NCBI GenBank assembly: GCA_963695375.1
Contig: OY968767.1
Coordinates: 1,240,001 to 1,304,000 of the forward strand
Reading direction: 5' to 3'
Source: JACCVL01 sp963695375
GTDB lineage: Bacteria > Actinomycetota > Actinomycetes > Propionibacteriales > Nocardioidaceae
DNA: 64,000 nucleotides
In this document: piece by piece, positions 23,454 to 31,361 of the stretch
Layout of the letters: each line of letters begins with the position of its first letter
Numbering within the stretch: position 1 is the stretch's first letter
Program-made: the position numbers and the translations under genes
The notes under the pieces: model-generated
The model's database searches: none
What the model saw: the letters and a program-made list of their open reading frames with translations, nothing else
What the model was told of the DNA's origin: nothing

Positions 23454-24031
23454 TGACACCGACGGCCGTGCGCGGGACCACCGCCGGGCTGATCGCCGCC
23501 GGACTTCTCCTCGGCGGCTGTGGTGGCATCTCGTCGGAGCGGGCGGACGGCGGCTACGTGCGCGGTGACATCGGGATCACGGTGCTGCCCGAGGCGGAGC
23601 GGGTCCCGGCCCCGCCCGTGGCGGGGGAGACGGTCGACGGTGACGAGGTGGCGCTGGCCGACCTCGCCGGTCATCCCGTGGTGCTGAACGTGTGGTTCGC
23701 CGACTGCCCGCCGTGTCGGCAGGAGGCCGACGACCTGGTCGAGGCGGAGCGTCGGCTGGCGCCCGATGGGGTGTCGTTCCTCGGGGTGAACATCCGGGAC
23801 GACGCCGACGGGGCCGCCGCCTTCCAGCGGGCCTTCGACATCGGCTGGCCGAGCATCTTCGACCCGTCCAGCTCGCAGTTGCTCGGCTTCCGGGACAGCC
23901 TGCCGTCGGCGGCCGTGCCCACCACGTGGGTGATCGACTCAGAGGGCCGGGTCGCCGCCCGGGTGGTCGACGAGATCACCTCGCCGACCACGCTGGTGGA
24001 CCTCGTCGACGAGGTCGAGTCCGGTGGGTGA
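23453..24031 (+). CDS. TlpA/ResA-like thiol-disulfide lipoprotein
   Basis: A 192-residue exported thioredoxin-fold protein. The N-terminus has a signal peptide ending in the lipobox LLGGC (Cys at about residue 22), so it should be anchored on the outer membrane face. The redox motif is NVWFADCPPCRQEA, and AVPTTWVIDSEGRV is the cis-proline strand. It likely keeps the heme-binding cysteines of apocytochrome c reduced, receiving electrons from CcdA next door. The ATG overlaps the phosphatase stop (TGATG). Confidence 0.9.
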   Translation: MTPTAVRGTTAGLIAAGLLLGGCGGISSERADGGYVRGDIGITVLPEAERVPAPPVAGETVDGDEVALADLAGHPVVLNVWFADCPPCRQEADDLVEAERRLAPDGVSFLGVNIRDDADGAAAFQRAFDIGWPSIFDPSSSQLLGFRDSLPSAAVPTTWVIDSEGRVAARVVDEITSPTTLVDLVDEVESGG

Positions 24032-24788
24032 GTGGTTCGCCGGCACTGCGCTGTCGGGGTCGCTCGCGCTCGCGATCCCGGTCGCGATGATCGCCGGCCT
24101 GGTGAGCTTCTTCAGCCCGTGCGTGGTGCCGCTGTTGCCCGGCTACTTGTCGTACGTGACCGGGCTGTCCGGGGCGGACCTGCAGGCCGCCATGGACGGG
24201 GCGCCGAACCGGCGCGGCCGGATGGTGCTCGGCACCGGCCTGTTCGTGCTCGGCTTCTCCTTCGTGTTCGTGTCGCTGGGGACGCTGATGGGTGCGGTCG
24301 GCACCTGGCTGCTCACCTATCAGGACCGCATCAACGTCGTGCTGGGCGTGCTGGTGGTGCTGGTGGGACTGGCCTTCGTGGGTTTCGTTCCGCTGCTCCA
24401 GCGAGACGTGCGGGTGCACCGGGTGCCGGACGTGGGGGTGGCGGCGGCCCCGCTGCTCGGCGTGCTGTTCGGGCTCGGCTGGACGCCGTGCCTGGGACCG
24501 ACCCTGACCGCCGTGCTCGCCTTGTCGTTCGACCAGGCCAGCGCCGGACGAGGCGCGCTGCTCAGCCTGGCCTACTGCCTCGGGCTCGGGGTGCCGTTCG
24601 TGCTCGCGGGGCTCGCCTTCCGCCGGGTGCTCGGGGCCAGCGCCTGGACCCGGCGCCACCAGGCCTGGGTCTCGCGCGCCGGTGGGCTGATGCTCGTCGC
24701 CGTCGGCGTGCTGCTGCTCACCGGCGGGTGGGATCTCTGGGTCGCGCAGATGCGGGGCTGGGTGCCCGGATTCGAGACCGCGCTGTGA
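24024..24788 (+). CDS. ccdA: Cytochrome c biogenesis protein CcdA
   Basis: A 254-residue membrane protein of the DsbD-like CcdA family with six hydrophobic segments. The two redox cysteines are in VSFFSPCVVPLLPGYLSYV and GLGWTPCLGPTLTAVL, in the first and fourth spans. It carries electrons from cytoplasmic thioredoxin to the TlpA-like lipoprotein encoded just upstream. The GTG start overlaps that gene by 8 nt. Confidence 0.94.
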   Translation: MGEWFAGTALSGSLALAIPVAMIAGLVSFFSPCVVPLLPGYLSYVTGLSGADLQAAMDGAPNRRGRMVLGTGLFVLGFSFVFVSLGTLMGAVGTWLLTYQDRINVVLGVLVVLVGLAFVGFVPLLQRDVRVHRVPDVGVAAAPLLGVLFGLGWTPCLGPTLTAVLALSFDQASAGRGALLSLAYCLGLGVPFVLAGLAFRRVLGASAWTRRHQAWVSRAGGLMLVAVGVLLLTGGWDLWVAQMRGWVPGFETAL

Positions 24789-26422
24789 CCACCCGCACCG
24801 ATCCCCCGCCCGCCGCGGCGCCGCCCGGCGGCGGCCGGTTCGAGGACGACAGACCGGGCCGACCGCCGGAGCTGTCGCCGCGCGCGCTCGGCCGCTGGGC
24901 CTGGCGTCAGCTGACCAGCATGCGGACCGCGCTGCTGTTGCTGTTGCTGCTCGCCCTGGCCGCCGTCCCGGGCTCGCTGGTGCCGCAGCAGGGCGTGGAC
25001 TCGATCGCCGTCGCCCGGTTCCGGATCGAGCACCCGGACCTCGCCCCGTGGCTGGACCGGCTCGGGATGTTCTCCGTCTACACCTCTGCCTGGTTCTCCG
25101 CGGTCTACCTGTTGCTGCTGGTCTCGCTGATCGGCTGCATCGTGCCGCGGACGCGGGTCTATGCACGGGCGCTGCGGGCCCGGCCGCCGCTGGCTCCGGC
25201 CCGGCTGGAGCGGATCCCGGCGCACTCCACCTATCCGACCGACCGTGCGGCCGCCGCCGTCCTCGACGACGCCGGCCAGCTGCTCCGTCGCCGACGGTTC
25301 CGGGTGGACACCGACCGCGACGCGGTGCGAGCCGAGCGGGGCTACCTGCGGGAGGCGGGCAACCTGGTCTTCCACGTCAGCCTGGTGGCGGTGCTGGTCG
25401 GGGTCGCGGTCGGCAGCCTGTGGGGCTACCGGGGCAACGTCATCGTGGTGGAGGGGAGCGGCTTCTCCAACACCCTCACCCAGTACGACGAGTTCACGGC
25501 GGGTCCGCTGACCGGCGGCGACTCGCTGCCTCCGTTCAGCCTGACCCTCGAGCAGATGACGGCGCGTTTCCAGACCGAGGGCCCGCAGGCCGGCCAGCCC
25601 AAGACCTTCGAGGCCGAGGGGACCGTCACCCCCGCGCCGGGCCGGTCCGCGGAGCCGTTCGACCTCCGGGTCAACTCCCCGCTGACGGTGGACGGCACCT
25701 CGGTGTTCCTCGTCGGCAGCGGCTATGCGCCGGTGATCACCGTGCGCGACGGGACCGGTGCGGTGGTGTCCTCCGGGCCGGTGCCGTTCCTGCCGACCGA
25801 CGCCTCCTACGTGAGCGAGGGCGTGGTCAAGGTCCCGGACGCCGCGCCCAGCCAGCTCGGACTGGAGGGCTTCTTGCTGCCCACGGCGGCGCGGGACGGC
25901 GACGGAGTCCCGGTGTCAGTCTTCCCCGAGGCGCTGAACCCGGCGTTGTCGCTGTTCGCGTGGAGCGGGGACCTCGGGCTGGACGACGGGGTGCCGCAGT
26001 CGGTCTACAGCCTCGACAAGGACGGGCTCGAGGTGGTCCAGGCGGCCGACGGCGAACCGGTGCGGGTGCTGCTCCGACCCGGCGAGACCAGCGGCCTGCC
26101 GGACGGCCTCGGGACCGTCACCTTCGAGGGCGTCGCCGAGTTCGCCCGGCTGCAGGTGTCCTCCGCGCCGCTCGCCTGGCTGCCGCTCACCGGCCTGGTG
26201 GTCGCGGTCGCCGGCCTGCTGCTGTCGCTGTACGTGCGGCCCCGGCGGATCTGGGTACGCGCTCGGCCGGAAGGGGGACGTACGGTGGTCGAGGTGGCGC
26301 TGCTCGACCGGGCCGCCCGGGCGGATGCGCCGCGCGACCTCGCCGACCTGGTGGCCGCGTTGCGGGCGTCCGAAGCGGGTCCTGACCGGACGCCGACACA
26401 GGCAGAGGGAGACCGGGCATGA
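24785..26422 (+). CDS. resB: Cytochrome c biogenesis protein ResB
   Basis: A 545-residue membrane protein, part of the system II heme-handling complex with CcsB. Segments SMRTALLLLLLLALAAVPG, YTSAWFSAVYLLLLVSLIGC and NLVFHVSLVAVLVGVAV are three N-terminal spans, a large outer domain follows (about residues 205-455, with VIVVEGSGFSNTLTQYDEF), and one span near AWLPLTGLVVAVAGLLLSLY returns the chain inside. It starts with the GTG overlapping the ccdA stop. A longer open frame that begins inside ccdA is an artefact of high GC. Confidence 0.93.
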   Translation: MTTRTDPPPAAAPPGGGRFEDDRPGRPPELSPRALGRWAWRQLTSMRTALLLLLLLALAAVPGSLVPQQGVDSIAVARFRIEHPDLAPWLDRLGMFSVYTSAWFSAVYLLLLVSLIGCIVPRTRVYARALRARPPLAPARLERIPAHSTYPTDRAAAAVLDDAGQLLRRRRFRVDTDRDAVRAERGYLREAGNLVFHVSLVAVLVGVAVGSLWGYRGNVIVVEGSGFSNTLTQYDEFTAGPLTGGDSLPPFSLTLEQMTARFQTEGPQAGQPKTFEAEGTVTPAPGRSAEPFDLRVNSPLTVDGTSVFLVGSGYAPVITVRDGTGAVVSSGPVPFLPTDASYVSEGVVKVPDAAPSQLGLEGFLLPTAARDGDGVPVSVFPEALNPALSLFAWSGDLGLDDGVPQSVYSLDKDGLEVVQAADGEPVRVLLRPGETSGLPDGLGTVTFEGVAEFARLQVSSAPLAWLPLTGLVVAVAGLLLSLYVRPRRIWVRARPEGGRTVVEVALLDRAARADAPRDLADLVAALRASEAGPDRTPTQAEGDRA

Positions 26423-27441
26423 GCCCCGAGACCAGCGAGACCCTGGCCCGGCTGGCGAATGCCGCCGTCGCCGCGGCCACCGTCGTGCTGGTGCTGGCGT
26501 GGCTCAGCCACCTGGTGGAGTGGGCCGCCGCCCGGCAGGTCCGGCCCGCGCGTCGCGATGCCGCCCTGGTGCCGACCGCCGGGGTGCGGGAGACGGCGGC
26601 CGAGCTGCCGGCCGGCTCCGAGCCGCACTCCGAACCGGGTTCCGAGCCGGGCTCCGAGTCGGGCTCCGAGTCGGGCTCCGAGTCGGAGCGAGCCGACGTC
26701 TTCGGCCGGATCGGGCTGTCCCTCACCGTGCTCGCGACCGCGCTGCTCGCCGCCGGCGTGCTCGGCCGCGGGATCGTCGCCGGCCGGGCGCCGTGGGGGA
26801 ACATGTACGAGTTCGCCGTCGTCGGTGCCCTGGCGCTGCTGCTCGGCTACCTGGCGCTGGTGCTGCGCGCCGGCGTGGCCTGGCTCGGGCCGCTGGTCAC
26901 CGGCTTCGCCGTCGTCGTCCTCGGCCTGTCGATCCTGGTGTACGTCCCGGCCGGGCCGCTCGTGCCGGCTCTCGACTCGTACTGGCTGGTGGTGCACGTC
27001 GCCGCCGCCGCGATCGCCGGCGCCGCCTTCGTCGTCGGCGCCGGAACCTCCGTGCTGTTCCTGGTCAAGGAGCGGGCCGAGCGCCGAGCCGGGGAGCCGG
27101 TGGCCACCGGCCTGCTCGGACGGCTGCCCAGCACCGGGGCGATGGACCGGCTGGCGTTCCAGGTGCACGCGTTCGCGTTCCCGCTGTGGACCTTCGCTGC
27201 GCTGATCGCCGGCCCGATCTGGGCCCAAGCCGCCTGGGGCCGCTACTGGGGCTGGGACCCCAAGGAGGTCTGGGCGTTCGTCACCTGGGTCGTCTACGCG
27301 GGATACCTGCACGCTCGCGCGACGGCCGGGTGGCGCGGTCGCGGGGCGGCCGTGCTGGCGCTGGTCGGCTTCGCCACCTTCTTGTTCAACTTCGTGGGCA
27401 TCAACCTGTTCGTGTCCGGGCTGCACTCGTACGCGTTCTGA
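26419..27441 (+). CDS. ccsB: Cytochrome c biogenesis protein CcsB (ResC/CcsA family)
   Basis: A 340-residue heme-handling membrane protein of system II. The tryptophan-rich WWD motif is GRYWGWDPKEVWAFVTWVVY, and GNMYEFAV, YWLVVHVAAAAIAG and FPLWTFAALIAG hold conserved heme-region residues including histidines. It takes heme across the membrane and, with ResB, joins it to apocytochrome c. Between the first and second spans there is a repeat of the tripeptide Gly-Ser-Glu (about residues 72-92), not part of the family core. It overlaps resB by 4 nt and ends the unit. Confidence 0.94.
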   Translation: MSPETSETLARLANAAVAAATVVLVLAWLSHLVEWAAARQVRPARRDAALVPTAGVRETAAELPAGSEPHSEPGSEPGSESGSESGSESERADVFGRIGLSLTVLATALLAAGVLGRGIVAGRAPWGNMYEFAVVGALALLLGYLALVLRAGVAWLGPLVTGFAVVVLGLSILVYVPAGPLVPALDSYWLVVHVAAAAIAGAAFVVGAGTSVLFLVKERAERRAGEPVATGLLGRLPSTGAMDRLAFQVHAFAFPLWTFAALIAGPIWAQAAWGRYWGWDPKEVWAFVTWVVYAGYLHARATAGWRGRGAAVLALVGFATFLFNFVGINLFVSGLHSYAF

Positions 27442-27465
27442 CGGCCGCGGCCACTGCTGAGACGG

Positions 27466-27777
27466 TCATTCCGGTTGCGGCTCGTCCCCGGTGCCCCGCC
27501 GTCGGTGGCGACGCTCTCGTTCCTCGATCCGCCACAGGAAGTCGGGATCGTCGTCCGGACCGACCACCCGCGGCTTCGCCTGGCGAGGCGGTGGACGGCG
27601 GCGGCGGGCCCGGCCCCCGAGGAACCAGGCCAACGGGCCGGCGACCGGCACCAGGACGACCGCGAACCAGGCGGCCTTGGGCAGGTTCCGCACCGAGCGG
27701 GAGTCGCTCTGGGCGATGTCGAACAGGCAGTAGACGCTCAACCCCACGGCCACGACCACGGCCAGTCCCTTCAGCAC
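27466..27777 (-). CDS. Small membrane protein, phospholipase D nuclease N-terminal (PLDc_N) type
   Basis: A 103-residue protein with two membrane spans (GLAVVVAVGLSVYCLFDI and AAWFAVVLVPVAGPLAWFL). The second, ending in GPLAWFLGGR, is typical of the PLDc_N domain that precedes some phospholipases and also occurs alone in actinobacteria. Here it stands alone with a basic, charged tail. No enzymatic residues are present. The GTG start is the first one giving the typical N-terminus; no good ribosome site is seen. It converges on ccsB with 24 bp between stops. Confidence 0.75.
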   Translation of the reverse strand: MLKGLAVVVAVGLSVYCLFDIAQSDSRSVRNLPKAAWFAVVLVPVAGPLAWFLGGRARRRRPPPRQAKPRVVGPDDDPDFLWRIEERERRHRRRGTGDEPQPE

Positions 27778-27897
27778 GGAACCAGCGTAGGTCGTTCCAC
27801 GGCGCGGGTGCGGATCGGTCGACCGGACCACCGCGGCGGAGCCGTCGCGGGCACGGGCGAGGCGATGGGGTCGGGGGCGCCGTGCCAGGCTGGCGGC

Positions 27898-28863
27898 ATG
27901 CAGTCGCTGGTCACGCTGGCCGACGTCCGGGCCGCCGCCCGGCGGATCGAGGACAGCTGCGTGCGGACCCCGCTGCTGCCGGCGCACTGGGCGGCCGCCG
28001 ACCTCACCTGGCTGAAGCCGGAGTCGCTGCAGCCCACCGGCGCGTTCAAGCTCCGCGGTGCCAGCAACGCGGTGGCCCGCCTCGACGCGGAGCAGCGGTC
28101 CCGCGGCGTGGTCACGCACTCGTCCGGCAACCACGGCAGCGCGCTCGCGCACGCCGCCCGGCGGGCAGGTGTCCGGGCGACGGTGGTGGTGCCGTACGGC
28201 GCACCGGAGGTGAAGGTCGGCCTGATCGCGAGGGCAGGTGCCGAGCTGGTCCGGGTCGACGTGTCCGAGCGCGCCACGGCGTGTGCGGAGATCGCGGCCC
28301 GCACCGGGGCGGTGGAGATCCCGCCGTTCGACCACCCCGACGTGATCGCCGGTCAGGGAACGGTCGGTCTCGAGATCGCCGAGGACCTGCCGGAGGTAGA
28401 GGCGGTGCTGGTCCCGATCGGGGGCGGTGGGCTGGTGTCCGGCGTCGGCGTCGCGCTACGGGCCCTGCTCCCGCACGTACGGGTGATCGGCTGCGAGCCG
28501 GCGCTGGCGGCCGACGCCGCGGCGAGCCTGGCGGCCGGCGAGCGGGTGACCTGGCCGGAGGCCGACACGGCGCGCACCAGCGCCGACGGGCTCCGCGCGA
28601 CCTCGCTCGGTGAGCTCACCTGGCCGCACGTGCGAGCGCTGGTCGACGGCGTGGTCACGGTGTCCGAGGAGGCGATCCGCGACGCAGTGCGTGCGCTGGC
28701 CACCGGCTCCCGACTGGTGGTCGAGCCGAGCGGTGCGGTCGCCGCCGCGGCACTGCTGAGCCGGCCGGAGGAGCTGCCCGCCGGACGTACCGTCGTGGTG
28801 GTGTCCGGCGGCAACGTCGACCCGGCCTGGTTCACGGCGGCGATCGGGGAGGGATGGTCCTGA
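27898..28863 (+). CDS. PLP-dependent threonine/serine dehydratase
   Basis: A 321-residue fold-type II PLP enzyme. The PLP lysine is in PTGAFKLRGASNAV, the substrate loop in HSSGNHGSALAHAARR, and the phosphate-binding glycines in IGGGGLVSGVGVAL. It likely deaminates threonine or serine to a keto acid, though racemase activity is also found in this family. There is no regulatory ACT domain. The ATG after GGCGGC is used; an in-frame ATG lies 34 nt earlier in a poor context. The next gene overlaps its stop. Confidence 0.88.
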   Translation: MQSLVTLADVRAAARRIEDSCVRTPLLPAHWAAADLTWLKPESLQPTGAFKLRGASNAVARLDAEQRSRGVVTHSSGNHGSALAHAARRAGVRATVVVPYGAPEVKVGLIARAGAELVRVDVSERATACAEIAARTGAVEIPPFDHPDVIAGQGTVGLEIAEDLPEVEAVLVPIGGGGLVSGVGVALRALLPHVRVIGCEPALAADAAASLAAGERVTWPEADTARTSADGLRATSLGELTWPHVRALVDGVVTVSEEAIRDAVRALATGSRLVVEPSGAVAAAALLSRPEELPAGRTVVVVSGGNVDPAWFTAAIGEGWS

Positions 28864-29153
28864 TGCGATCCCTGCGCCCCGGCATCTGGGTGCGCTACAC
28901 CCTCGCCCGGCTCGCCCTGTTCCTGCTCGCGTGGCTGGTGGTGTGGGCGATCGGCTGGACCTGGCTCGCCCGTGACCAGCTGACCGTGCTGTGGACCGCC
29001 GTGGTGGCGCTGGCGCTCTCGGCGGTGGCGTCGCTGCTGCTGCTGCGCGGGCTGCGCGCCGAGCTGGCCGAGCAGGTGCAGGGACGTGCGCGGCGGTTGA
29101 GCGCCTCGTTCGAGCGGTCCCGGCGTACGGAGGACGACGCCGGTGAGCAGTGA
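28863..29153 (+). CDS. DUF4229-like small membrane protein
   Basis: A 96-residue protein with two membrane spans (LARLALFLLAWLVVWAIGW and VLWTAVVALALSAVASLLLL), then a charged helical tail (ELAEQVQGRARRLSASFERS). The layout and sequence resemble the actinobacterial DUF4229 family, whose function is unknown. Its ATG overlaps the dehydratase stop (TGATG) with GGGAGGG upstream; an ATG 9 nt earlier is possible. In other actinobacteria such proteins lie near menA, as here. Confidence 0.75.
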   Translation: MRSLRPGIWVRYTLARLALFLLAWLVVWAIGWTWLARDQLTVLWTAVVALALSAVASLLLLRGLRAELAEQVQGRARRLSASFERSRRTEDDAGEQ

Positions 29154-29178
29154 CGCCGCGGCGGCGCGGCCGTAGGTC

Positions 29179-29266
29179 GCCGATCCGTCAGTTCCGACCC
29201 GCCGATCCGTCAGTTCCGACCCGCCCATCCGTCAGTTCCGACCCGCCGGTCCGTCAGTTCCGACCG
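29179..29266. repeat. Four tandem 22-bp direct repeats
   Basis: The unit GCCGATCCGTCAGTTCCGAC plus CC is repeated four times end to end without spacers. Units 1 and 2 are identical, unit 3 differs at one base and unit 4 at two. It lies in the 187-bp gap between the DUF4229-like gene and the convergent menA. The rest of the gap holds CTGCAAAAGT, a GATCGTGAAC stretch and a G-rich run. No protein or RNA explains it. Confidence 0.9.
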
Positions 29267-29340
29267 CCGCCACACCCGGAACCGAGCCGCCGGACCTGCA
29301 AAAGTCGCGGATCGTGAACTGGGGGGTAGGGGGGCGGGGG

Positions 29341-30207
29341 TCAGAGGAACAGGGCCAGGCCGACCCCGCCGGCCCAGGCGAGCTCGGCCAGCGAGGTGTC
29401 GCGCAGCACCGGCACCAGCGCCACCCCGCGCGCGCCGCGGAGCACGGTACGGACCGCGCGCAGCTGCAGCGGGACGGCCACCAGCCCGAGCAGCACCTCC
29501 GGGGAGCGTGCCGCGAGCACGGCCAGCGCCGCCAGCGCGGACAGGTGCAGCCCGACGTAGAGCACCCGGGTCCGGTCCTCCCCGAGCCGCACCGCCAGCG
29601 TGCGCTTGCCGGCAGCCGCGTCGGTCGGCACGTCGCGCAGGTTGTTCGCCACCAGGATCGCGCAGGCCAGCGAGCCGACCCCGACGCCGGCGAGCAGGCT
29701 GGTCGCCGTGACCGTGCCGGCCTGAACATAGGTGGTCCCGACGACGGCCACCAACCCGAAGAAGACGAACACGAACAGCTCGCCCAGACCCAGATAGCCG
29801 TACGGCCGCGCCGTCCCGGTGTACGCCCAGGCGGCTGTCAGGGCGGCCGCCCCGACGAGCAGCAACCACCAGGTCGTCAGCGCGGCCAGCAGCAGACCGG
29901 CGACGGCGGCCACCCCGAGGGACAGCACCGCTGCGACGCGTACCGCCTCCGGCGCCGCCAGCCGCGAGCCCACCAACCGGACCGGGCCGACCCGGTCGTC
30001 GTCGGTCCCCCGGATCCCGTCGGAGTAGTCGTTGGCGTAGTTGACACCCACCTGCAGCGCCAGTGCGACCACGAGAGCCAGCAGCGCCCGCCCGGGGACG
30101 AAGCCGTCCACGGCGGCGGCGGCACCGCTCCCGGCCAGCACCGGCGCGACGGCCGCCGGTAGGGTGCGCGGCCGGCTGGCCGCCAGCCACTGCGCGAGGT
30201 CGGCCAC
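29341..30207 (-). CDS. menA: 1,4-dihydroxy-2-naphthoate polyprenyltransferase
   Basis: A 288-residue membrane prenyltransferase of the UbiA family, which joins the polyprenyl chain to dihydroxynaphthoate. The first Asp-rich motif is VNYANDYSDGIRGTDDD followed by RVGPVRLVGS, and the second is in NNLRDVPTDAAAGKRTLAV, both near membrane ends; about eight to nine spans are visible. The start giving MADLAQWLAASRPRTLPAAV fits the family; an upstream GTG at 30237 adds ten residues. It is divergent from menE. Its polyprenyl substrate is probably made by the synthase downstream of nuoN. Confidence 0.92.
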   Translation of the reverse strand: MADLAQWLAASRPRTLPAAVAPVLAGSGAAAAVDGFVPGRALLALVVALALQVGVNYANDYSDGIRGTDDDRVGPVRLVGSRLAAPEAVRVAAVLSLGVAAVAGLLLAALTTWWLLLVGAAALTAAWAYTGTARPYGYLGLGELFVFVFFGLVAVVGTTYVQAGTVTATSLLAGVGVGSLACAILVANNLRDVPTDAAAGKRTLAVRLGEDRTRVLYVGLHLSALAALAVLAARSPEVLLGLVAVPLQLRAVRTVLRGARGVALVPVLRDTSLAELAWAGGVGLALFL

Positions 30208-30263
30208 GGCTGCATCCAACCAGCCGCGCCGGACCACCCCCGGCCGCGTTAGCGTGACCGGCC

Positions 30264-31352
30264 GTGAGCCTGCGACCCGTCCGGGGCGAGCCGACGGCGG
30301 TGCTCGACGAGCTCCGCCGGTGGTGGGCGGCGCCCGAGCAGCCGTTGCTGGTGCGGACGTCGGGAAGCACCGGCGCCCCCCGGACCGTCGCGCTGGCGGC
30401 CGGTGCGCTGGCGGCCTCGGCCGCGGCGACCGAGCGTCGGCTCGGTGGCCCGGCGGCCTGGGTGCTCGCGCTGCCGGTGGAGTTCGTCGCCGGCCTCCAG
30501 GTGCTGGTGCGCTCCGTCGTCGCCGGCACCAGCCCGGTGCTGCTCGCCGACCACGCGGGTGACTGGACCGCCGCGCTGACGGCCGCGAGCAGGTCGGCCG
30601 CTGCCGGCGGGGCTCGGCTGCGGTGCACCGCGGTCGTGCCCACCCAGCTGCACCGTCTGGTCCGTGCGGGTCGGCTCGGCGCCCTCGCCGGCTTCGACGC
30701 CGTCCTCGTCGGCGGCGCCGCGACGGACGAGTCCCTGCGGCGGGCCGCCTCCGACGCCGGGGTCCGCATCGTGACGACGTACGGGATGGCTGAGACCTGC
30801 GGCGGGTGCGTGTACGACGGCGAGCCGCTCGACGGCGTCACGGTCCGACTGGCAGCCGACGGGCGGGTGCACCTGGCCGGGCCGATGCTGTTCGACGGCT
30901 ACCCCGACGACCCGGCGGCCACGGCGGCGGCTCTCGTCGACGGCGAGCTGCGGACGCAGGACGTCGGGCGGCTCGACGCCGACGGCCGGCTGCAGGTGCT
31001 CGGTCGGGTGGACGACGTGGTGGTCAGCGGCGGTGTCAACGTCAGCCTGCCGGCGGTGGAGAACGCGCTGCGCGGACACGAGGCGATCGCCGACGCCGCC
31101 GTCGTGGCCCTGCCCGACCGGGAGTGGGGGGCACGCGTGGTCGTGGTGGCCCGCGCCGCCGATCGGGCACCGACCCTCGCCGAGCTGCGCGACCACGTCG
31201 GGGCGACCCTCCCGCGCAGCTGGGCGCCGCGAGCCCTGGTCCTCGTGGACGAGGTGCCGCGGCTGTCGCCCAGCGGCAAGACCGACCGGCTGGCGGTACG
31301 AGCGTTGGCGGCCGACCGGGTGGTGCCACCACCCGCGCCGGACGCGTCCTAG
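30264..31352 (+). CDS. menE: o-Succinylbenzoate-CoA ligase
   Basis: A 362-residue ANL ligase, short as usual for actinobacterial MenE. LLVRTSGSTGAPRTVAL is the P-loop, VTTYGMAETCGGCVYDGEPL the adenine site, LDADGRLQVLGRVDDVVVSG the hinge, and the catalytic lysine is in LSPSGKTDRLA. It activates o-succinylbenzoate made by MenC for ring closure by MenB, which is not in this window. It starts with GTG and precedes menC by 9 nt, followed by menD, all on one strand. Confidence 0.92.
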   Translation: MSLRPVRGEPTAVLDELRRWWAAPEQPLLVRTSGSTGAPRTVALAAGALAASAAATERRLGGPAAWVLALPVEFVAGLQVLVRSVVAGTSPVLLADHAGDWTAALTAASRSAAAGGARLRCTAVVPTQLHRLVRAGRLGALAGFDAVLVGGAATDESLRRAASDAGVRIVTTYGMAETCGGCVYDGEPLDGVTVRLAADGRVHLAGPMLFDGYPDDPAATAAALVDGELRTQDVGRLDADGRLQVLGRVDDVVVSGGVNVSLPAVENALRGHEAIADAAVVALPDREWGARVVVVARAADRAPTLAELRDHVGATLPRSWAPRALVLVDEVPRLSPSGKTDRLAVRALAADRVVPPPAPDAS

Positions 31353-31361
31353 CCTGCGTGC

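Noticed and set aside
24032..24784. N-terminal extension of ResB reaching back through ccdA
   Set aside because: The extension is frame-shifted ccdA sequence. The GTG at 24785 gives the correct ResB N-terminus.
29179..29266. CRISPR array
   Set aside because: Units are directly adjacent with no spacers, only four copies, and no cas genes are near.
29210..30841. Long minus-strand frame across menA and menE
   Set aside because: Low-complexity Arg/Gly/Ala product lying antisense to menE and in the wrong frame for menA; no start or family motif.
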